NCBI GenBank assembly: GCA_002683735.1
Contig: NYTZ01000150.1
Span: 1 to 5,668 of the forward strand
DNA: 5,668 bases
From: Flavobacteriales bacterium
GTDB lineage: Bacteria; Bacteroidota; Bacteroidia; Flavobacteriales; UA16
Direction: 5' to 3'
Shown: positions 3,101-5,668 of the stretch, piece after piece
Numbering within the stretch: the stretch's first letter is position 1
How the letters are laid out: every line of letters starts with the position of its first letter
The notes under the pieces: generated by a model
The model's database searches: none
What the model was told of the DNA's origin: nothing
The model's input: the letters and a program-made list of their open reading frames with translations, nothing else
Program-made: the position numbers and the translations under genes

Positions 3101-5668
3101 GCCGGAGCAACCCTGCATGCTGGGCCTCACCCCCTTGAAAGAGAGCTTGGGGACTCCACGCTTGGGGACCTGCAACGCTGATGACAACGCCGGTGGTCCT
3201 GCGCCTATTGTGGCCGATAGGTTTGGTGGCTGCGTCGGGGAGTGCAGCATCGCCAGCGCGCTCTCGGGGGGTGCGGGCACCACAGGGAGAGAGACCTGAA
3301 TTGAGCTGGGTGGCGGGGCCGCAGCCGGTGACGGTGAGTCTGCATCAGAGTCTGACTCCGATGGCGGTGGCGGGGACAACTGTCCCGAATATGCCCTCTC
3401 CGGCTCTGCAGGCGGCGGCGCAGGCAACGACATTGGCATCTTAGGCACTGGTGCCTGCTCCTGCCCCGGCTCCTCGGGCGGTGGCGCACCCAAACCGGAG
3501 CAACCCTGCAGGCTCGGCCGCAATCCGCCGAAAGACAATCTTGGGATCAAGCTCTTCCGCTGCCCCATCACCGGCGGGTGCGGAGCAGCGCCCACTGCCG
3601 AGCCCGGTTCTGCAGGTGGTGGCGGTAGCGTTGGCGCCCCTAGCGCCAGCGATGTCTGGGAACTCCCCGTCATGGCTGAAAACGGGGGGGGCGGCTGCGG
3701 AGTGCCCGCGTGGCTCGGAGTGCCTGTGTGGTGCGACTCATGGCTCCGCGAGCTCTCATCGTCCGAGGAGTTGGAGCCCGGTTTGAGCAGTGCCTTTGGT
3801 GGTGTCTTGGACCCAGCGCCCACACTGGCCCTGAACAAGGGCCGCTCGCCCCCACCGAGGCTAACATGCGAGCTCCCATGCACGCTGCCGCAGGTGCTCG
3901 CCGTGGCTGGCGTCGTCAGCGACGATGCCGTCGACGTGGCAGAGATCCGGGAGTCCGCGGAGATCCTGGAGTCCTGGCTCGACTGCCGGTCGTTGGCGTC
4001 GCCGACACCTATGGCCAACCGAGGCACCACGGGTCCGACCCGACGCCCCTCCCCTAGCTGGCCCAGGACCGTGAGGTGAAGATCAACATGCACTTTGTCC
4101 TCGAGACCCTCCTTGGGCACCCAATACTGCAAGCTCAACTCCACCGAGGGCTTGCCAGCCGAGAGCTCGACGAGGAGGGATTGCGCCCGCAACGTGTGCA
4201 CTCCCGCGCCGTGGCGGCCCAAAGCGCGGATGGGAGTGTCGACACCGGGTCCTGAGTCGGGCGCGCCCGCGGATGCAATCGTGGAGCCTGTGCCCGGGTC
4301 CCCGCCCCGGGAGATGGAGCTCGGGAGGCTGAGCTTGGGCACGCCCGAGCCAGACGCCCAGACGCTGCTGTTGCCGCTCTTCTTCTCGCCCACCTCAGCC
4401 CCCTTGGGCTTGGCCGGGGGCGCGCCCAAGAGCGCCAGGGAGGGTGGCTGCGGCGCGGGCGGCAGGGACAACGTCGCGTTCGAGCCCGGCGGGCCCTGGG
4501 GCTCCTCGGGTGGCGGCGCGCCCAGGCCAGAGCAACCCTGAAGGCTTGGGCGGACGCCCTTGAAGGATAGCTTCGGCACCGACATCGCCCTCTTCATCTG
4601 GAAGGCTGGGACACTGTTAGCCTCCATGGGGGCCGGCGGCGCTGCTGGCGGCGCGGGCGGCGACAAGAGCAACGGCGCGGGAGCCGCCGGCGCTGCGGCA
4701 ACGGTGCCGAGGACCCCGCGCGTCTGCGCACACGGGCTGACTGAGGAAGCACCCGCGTTCTTAGTCTTCACCGCCCGGAGGAACCGGTCACGCATCTGCG
4801 TGATCTCATGCTCAAGGTCCACCTCGCCCACGAGGAACCCGACAACACAGAATTGGTGTAAAGCGCGTCGTGGAACATCGCTTTTGGCGCCTGCAAGTGC
4901 AAGGAGGGTCTTCAGATGGAGGCAGCATAGCTTCAAGAGCCGTGGATCGGCAGATGGCTTGTAGAGGCGCACAAACTGCATGAAATGGCGGCGGACATAG
5001 AACTCCGCCACGCGAGGCTCTCGGATGTATATCGTCGAAGCCACCGTCGGCACCCGGAAGAGGGCACTCTCGCAGAGCACCAGCAGTGTCACCAGCGGAT
5101 GATGCTGGTCCGCGGCCAACCTGGCTGCGAGCTTGCAGGCCAAGCCGGCTGGAGGTTTGAACATGAATTGCAACCACTCAAGGATCGCTCGTGCAAAGGG
5201 CTCAGCATCCGCGGCGAAAGTGTCACGCGTGCTGAGGTGCGCCCCGAGAGTCTGCGACTGCGGGACTGCGGGCGCTGCCACTCGCATGGCCTCGCTCTCC
5301 TTCCCTTGGAGCAGAAAGGCATCTGGCTGGGCCTTCCGCGGCCGCTCCAACGCCAGGGCCCGTGCAAAGTCAAGAAGCGCTTCCACAAACGCCAAGAGCC
5401 GGCTCTGCACCCAGTCCAACCCGCCGTCAGCGACGCTGGCGCCCCGCAGGAGCGTGCACTCGAAGAGCTGCGGCAGCAGCTCGTGCACCCCGCCCTCCGC
5501 CCCGGGGAGGGGCGGCCTGTCCGCGTCGCCGTTCAGCTGCCGCCAGGCAGCGTCCGCGCCGGCGTCGGGGAAGTCGAGGAGCATCGCGAGCAGGCTCCGC
5601 CCCAGCGCGGGGAAGTGGATCCCGTTGGAGCGCACGGCGCCCTTCAGGAGCGCCCCGACTGCCTGGAG
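167..5668 (-). CDS. Multidomain protein kinase with C-terminal phosphatase-like domain, 5' partial
   Basis: One uninterrupted frame of 1833 codons ends in TGA at 167-169 and is open at the window edge, so the N-terminus is missing. Domains in order (residue 1 = GTG at 5633-5635): helical region to about 290; Pro/Ala/Ser linker 300-905 with three copies of a 27-residue peptide; helical pre-kinase segment 911-1024; protein kinase 1025-1334; Ser-rich spacer; phosphatase-like region about 1394-1585 with a dead active site; Cys-rich stretch 1586-1658; C-terminal region 1660-1822. The role is probably phosphorylation of Ser/Thr substrates in the cytosol or nucleus, because no signal peptide or convincing membrane segment is seen in the part present. 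Coding is supported by the intact kinase motifs and by repeats that differ almost only at synonymous positions. The downstream end is less secure: 880-662 could be an unspliced intron, and the stop could be bypassed by splicing or a frameshift. I recognise the kinase fold but no named orthologue. Confidence 0.88.
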   Translation of the reverse strand, partial: LQAVGALLKGAVRSNGIHFPALGRSLLAMLLDFPDAGADAAWRQLNGDADRPPLPGAEGGVHELLPQLFECTLLRGASVADGGLDWVQSRLLAFVEALLDFARALALERPRKAQPDAFLLQGKESEAMRVAAPAVPQSQTLGAHLSTRDTFAADAEPFARAILEWLQFMFKPPAGLACKLAARLAADQHHPLVTLLVLCESALFRVPTVASTIYIREPRVAEFYVRRHFMQFVRLYKPSADPRLLKLCCLHLKTLLALAGAKSDVPRRALHQFCVVGFLVGEVDLEHEITQMRDRFLRAVKTKNAGASSVSPCAQTRGVLGTVAAAPAAPAPLLLSPPAPPAAPPAPMEANSVPAFQMKRAMSVPKLSFKGVRPSLQGCSGLGAPPPEEPQGPPGSNATLSLPPAPQPPSLALLGAPPAKPKGAEVGEKKSGNSSVWASGSGVPKLSLPSSISRGGDPGTGSTIASAGAPDSGPGVDTPIRALGRHGAGVHTLRAQSLLVELSAGKPSVELSLQYWVPKEGLEDKVHVDLHLTVLGQLGEGRRVGPVVPRLAIGVGDANDRQSSQDSRISADSRISATSTASSLTTPATASTCGSVHGSSHVSLGGGERPLFRASVGAGSKTPPKALLKPGSNSSDDESSRSHESHHTGTPSHAGTPQPPPPFSAMTGSSQTSLALGAPTLPPPPAEPGSAVGAAPHPPVMGQRKSLIPRLSFGGLRPSLQGCSGLGAPPPEEPGQEQAPVPKMPMSLPAPPPAEPERAYSGQLSPPPPSESDSDADSPSPAAAPPPSSIQVSLPVVPAPPESALAMLHSPTQPPNLSATIGAGPPALSSALQVPKRGVPKLSFKGVRPSMQGCSGLGAPPPEEPAPPAAQAAALPPPPAKAESKAAGPVQGKPPAPAQASSVASAHGQDPAAPPSDASAMQVDLPSTGLINQNLFYWEARQRRRIYQDVELQSLMISLILALILNPKSGLLDSRYCDQYPLRCNKLNIPYLLHLHLNHAANLQAFSQLLAQVESISSIGGFRLLKMFSEKAMHRWMYTNWVRIGGGAFGTVYHSTVDFAESSSSTVAVKQIQKAGSIGDRCVFYDIFSEAICLDSVRFEKHVCQLHDYGCDETGFWLVMRYYPSNLKKWRESLTGSIQDNLPKLLAIFGQIVKAIHTLHRHGIVHYDLKCDNIMMDPSWGDGVGYQTDDGESVPYIAIGDFGESRVISSDGDELDRRNRGTELLKPPEMLELEKQARVSDKEHNRLRKVGTNQSADVWSLGCLLFELLTGRFLFQDFDWPAFYTRVTGKAGHQEVIDEPNRRLLEGHTHLLELINQMLQRDPHKRPTIRGVMLNFQKCLERIRTTQTRLPLSRASSTFKGERAVSSTSEAGSGVPDSPASIARSIGGSSEGGASAQNQPIAPNRPLVCAISDGIDTYFSKVLQDLCVVEVCDGDLPKRTQAPGKSAASGVWAALVPQLMQHAWTHVVDFRLPGAAPIPWFSSEQPSCMLRAPWPSGTRSKEDFLLFMPTLFDFLRHAAVTRGVVLFVDGTVASKAEAPESVAAESVGESGGVAMSAVVAVLSERLRQPVYDTMSYLSSQVLIPAIRPDIVTMLAKVRSAARPAARGTVRVACVCGSCSWHVPEAWLRPSPGPDHSSREASPIQTCCCTPHMANAHTCPGQGSCDTTARWFRARFGAAMTGMRWLRLPEGVSAEDCNDRSADGVHGELARGIAVQAEPVPDRRDQPGRQQAEAWQRFRCRSCSVLTHAVRKTGRGRVHTALVCSYERSRCRAALRDEEQAEGDRDDIAAAEGLMVLPPDEDGPTPPGWGLRFQEARLEDIMLPRAQARAQERL
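170..658 (-). other. GC-rich C-terminal region with a possible zinc-binding cysteine set
   Basis: Residues about 1660-1822 have balanced composition despite very high GC (for example GMRWLRLPEGVSAEDCND and LMVLPPDEDG), and third codon positions are nearly all G or C. Both fit genuine coding sequence. Cys1728 and Cys1731 in RFRCRSC, with Cys1752 and Cys1759, form a CX2C-X20-CX6C arrangement (about 353-460) that could bind zinc. No histidine or glycine pattern of a known finger is evident. The function is not recognised. Confidence 0.5.
662..880 (-). other. Cys-rich stretch or in-frame intron read-through
   Basis: Residues 1586-1658 contain many cysteines (CVCGSC, TCCCTPH, HTCPGQGSC) but no spacing I can match to a zinc-binding family. 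The stretch begins exactly where the phosphatase-like region ends, at AAG followed by GTGCGA, which is a good donor-like sequence in phase 0 with the intron starting at 880. A possible acceptor, CCATCCAG ending at 737, would remove 144 bases and keep frame. GC at third positions is about 63% here (45 of 71 codons) against nearly all in the C-terminal segment that follows. Both coding and intron readings are open. Confidence 0.35.
881..1456 (-). other. Dual-specificity-phosphatase-like domain, probably catalytically dead
   Basis: Residues about 1394-1585 follow the order of a dual-specificity phosphatase: THVVDF (compare THVLN), a low-conservation stretch, FLLFMPTLFDFLRHA (the helix before the active site), VVLFVDGTVASKA (the P-loop position), then an amphipathic helix AMSAVVAVLSERL and a final YLSSQVLIPAIRPDIVTMLAK. 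Active enzymes have HCxxGxxRS at the P-loop. Here the Cys position is Val1517 and the Arg position is Ser1523, and no general-acid Asp is obvious upstream. The domain would be a pseudophosphatase that binds phosphorylated partners, or the adjacent kinase domain, without hydrolysis. The assignment rests on pattern and order only. An unrelated alpha/beta fold remains possible. Confidence 0.5.
1634..2563 (-). other. Eukaryotic-type protein kinase domain
   Basis: Residues about 1025-1334 hold the kinase motifs in order. The glycine loop is GGGAFGTVY (Gly1034, 1036, 1039). The ATP-anchoring lysine is Lys1059 in VAVK, with helix-C glutamate probably Glu1079 in FSEA. The catalytic loop is HYDLKCDN with catalytic Asp1157, Lys1159 and Asn1162. 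Metal-binding DFG is at Asp1190, PPE replaces APE at 1216-1218, the helix-F aspartate is Asp1246 in ADVWSLG, and Arg1315 lies in DPHKRPT. All catalytic residues are present, so activity is likely. HYD replaces HRD, so the enzyme is of the non-RD kind and may not need activation-loop phosphorylation. DLKCDN fits Ser/Thr specificity. Two insertions relative to PKA are visible: about 15 residues between the catalytic loop and DFG, and about 16 between PPE and helix F. The group could not be assigned. Confidence 0.93.
2564..2905 (-). other. Helical segment preceding the kinase
   Basis: Residues about 911-1024 are rich in Leu, Ile, Asn and Gln with normal complexity (LINQNLFYWEARQRRRIY, ELQSLMISLILALIL, LNIPYLLHLHLNHAANLQAF, LLAQVESISSIGGFRLLKMF). 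They run directly into the kinase glycine loop without a linker, so they probably pack on the kinase N-lobe as a helical cap or regulatory extension. The short hydrophobic run LMISLILALIL is only about 11 residues long and is more likely a buried helix than a membrane span. No known domain is recognised. Confidence 0.45.
3074..3154 (-). repeat. 27-residue peptide repeat, copy 3
   Basis: Residues 828-854 read VPKLSFKGVRPSM followed by QGCSGLGAPPPEEP. A Pro-rich tail (ALPPPPAKAE) follows, and the kinase module begins about 60 residues later. It is the copy closest to the kinase. Confidence 0.95.
3467..3547 (-). repeat. 27-residue peptide repeat, copy 2
   Basis: Residues 697-723 read IPRLSFGGLRPSL followed by QGCSGLGAPPPEEP. 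The second half is identical in protein to the other copies. The first half has V to I, K to R, K to G and V to L changes. A Pro-rich tail (MSLPAPPPAEP) follows, matching the arrangement after copy 1. Confidence 0.95.
3998..4210 (-). other. Short beta-rich island inside the linker
   Basis: Residues about 476-546 stand out from the surrounding disordered sequence. They contain alternating hydrophobic and polar stretches (SLLVELSAG, SVELSLQYWV, KVHVDLHLTVLGQL) with Tyr, Trp and few prolines, which suggests four or so beta strands. The segment ends in VPRLAIGVG (4001-4027), which resembles the start of the 27-residue repeat. It may be a small folded domain, or a strand cluster that pairs with another part of the protein. 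No family is recognised. Confidence 0.4.
4310..4342 (-). repeat. Degenerate short relative of the 27-residue repeat
   Basis: Residues 432-442 (VPKLSLPSSIS) share the leading VPKLS plus a hydrophobic residue with the full repeats but lack the RPS and QGCSGLGAPPPEEP parts. This may be a decayed copy, or it may show that VPKLS[FL] is the minimal motif. Chance similarity in a Pro/Ser-rich linker is possible. Confidence 0.45.
4499..4579 (-). repeat. 27-residue peptide repeat, copy 1
   Basis: Residues 353-379 read VPKLSFKGVRPSL followed by QGCSGLGAPPPEEP. This copy differs from copy 3 by one residue (Leu versus Met after RPS) and from copy 2 by four conservative or small changes in its first half. 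Codons differ from copy 3 at 14 synonymous positions, so the peptide rather than the DNA is conserved. It is followed by a Pro-rich tail ending GAPPAKP. Confidence 0.95.
4766..5668 (-). other. N-terminal helical region (possibly HEAT/ARM-like), truncated by window edge
   Basis: The first roughly 300 visible residues are rich in Leu, Ala, Phe and Arg with helix-like spacing, for example LLAMLLDF near residue 16, LLAFVEALLDFARALAL near 80, LVTLLVLCESALF near 181 and RLLKLCCLHLKTLLALAG near 232. Low-complexity sequence is nearly absent here, unlike the linker that follows, so this is probably a folded alpha-helical domain. The 11 codons upstream of the GTG at 5633-5635 (LQAVGALLKGA) continue the same helical character, so the domain extends beyond the window. 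Alpha-helical repeats of the HEAT or armadillo type are one guess. No repeat register is clear enough to assign a family, and the function is unknown. Confidence 0.5.

Larger units (their letters stand above)
2921..4738 (-). other. Pro/Ala/Ser-rich disordered linker with repeated peptide motifs
   Basis: Residues about 300-905 are dominated by Pro, Ala, Ser and Gly, with runs such as PPPPAEP and APPAAP, so the segment is probably intrinsically disordered. It carries three near-identical 27-residue peptides, two shorter relatives beginning VPKL or VPRL, a tandem DSRISA hexapeptide (3938-3973) and two acidic serine clusters (3698-3775 and 3326-3361) that resemble casein kinase 2 substrates. Proline runs such as LPPPPAE could bind SH3, WW or profilin-type partners, although no specific consensus can be asserted. 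The linker joins the helical N-terminus to the kinase and probably acts as a flexible docking and phosphorylation region. Confidence 0.7.

Noticed and set aside
3672..4541. Several plus-strand frames of 110-150 codons opposite the linker
   Set aside because: Their Gly/Ala/Pro/Ser-rich composition mirrors the repeats on the other strand. The synonymous-difference pattern of the repeats supports the minus frame, not these.
3074..4579. The three repeats as mobile-element or recombination repeats
   Set aside because: They lack DNA-level identity, since many synonymous sites differ, and there are no flanking duplications or inverted ends. Conservation is at the peptide level.
167..5668. A bacterial or archaeal origin with a GTG start
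   Set aside because: There is no ribosome binding site and no neighbouring operon genes. The long disordered linkers, the kinase sequence and the phosphatase-like fusion are typical of eukaryotes, and the frame is open upstream of the GTG.

Overview
This window looks like eukaryotic nuclear DNA, most likely from a GC-rich, intron-poor, free-living protist. I cannot name the lineage. A single minus-strand reading frame runs from the right edge of the window (5668) to a TGA stop at 167-169. It encodes at least 1833 residues of a multidomain protein with a eukaryotic-type protein kinase domain. The long Pro/Ala/Ser linkers, the kinase fused to a phosphatase-like fold, and the absence of promoters, Shine-Dalgarno sites or neighbouring genes argue against a prokaryote. 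The coding start lies upstream of the window. The frame is still open at 5668, and the codon at 5633-5635 that could pass for a start is GTG. Residue numbers below count that GTG codon as residue 1.

Layout on the minus strand, N- to C-terminus: (1) 5668-4766, a helical leucine-rich region; (2) about 4738-2921, a low-complexity Pro/Ala/Ser linker of about 600 residues with three copies of a highly conserved 27-residue peptide, degenerate relatives of it, acidic serine clusters and one short beta-rich island; (3) 2905-2564, a helical segment leading directly into (4) 2563-1634, a protein kinase domain with nearly all catalytic residues but HYD in place of HRD and two insertions; (5) a short Ser-rich spacer; (6) 1456-881, a region resembling a dual-specificity phosphatase in which the active-site Cys and Arg are replaced, so probably a pseudophosphatase; (7) 880-662, a Cys-rich stretch that may be a read-through intron; (8) 658-170, an extremely GC-rich C-terminal region with a CX2C-X20-CX6C cysteine set.

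The protein reads as a signalling scaffold-kinase: helical N-terminus, flexible linker with repeated short motifs that probably dock a partner, an active-looking kinase, then a catalytically dead phosphatase fold that may bind phosphoproteins or regulate the kinase. All of this is inferred from sequence. The 166 bases beyond the stop hold no clear gene, although one minus-strand frame there has coding-like composition and may be a continuation of the gene through a frameshift or splice. I see no RNA genes, mobile elements, CRISPR arrays or plus-strand genes.
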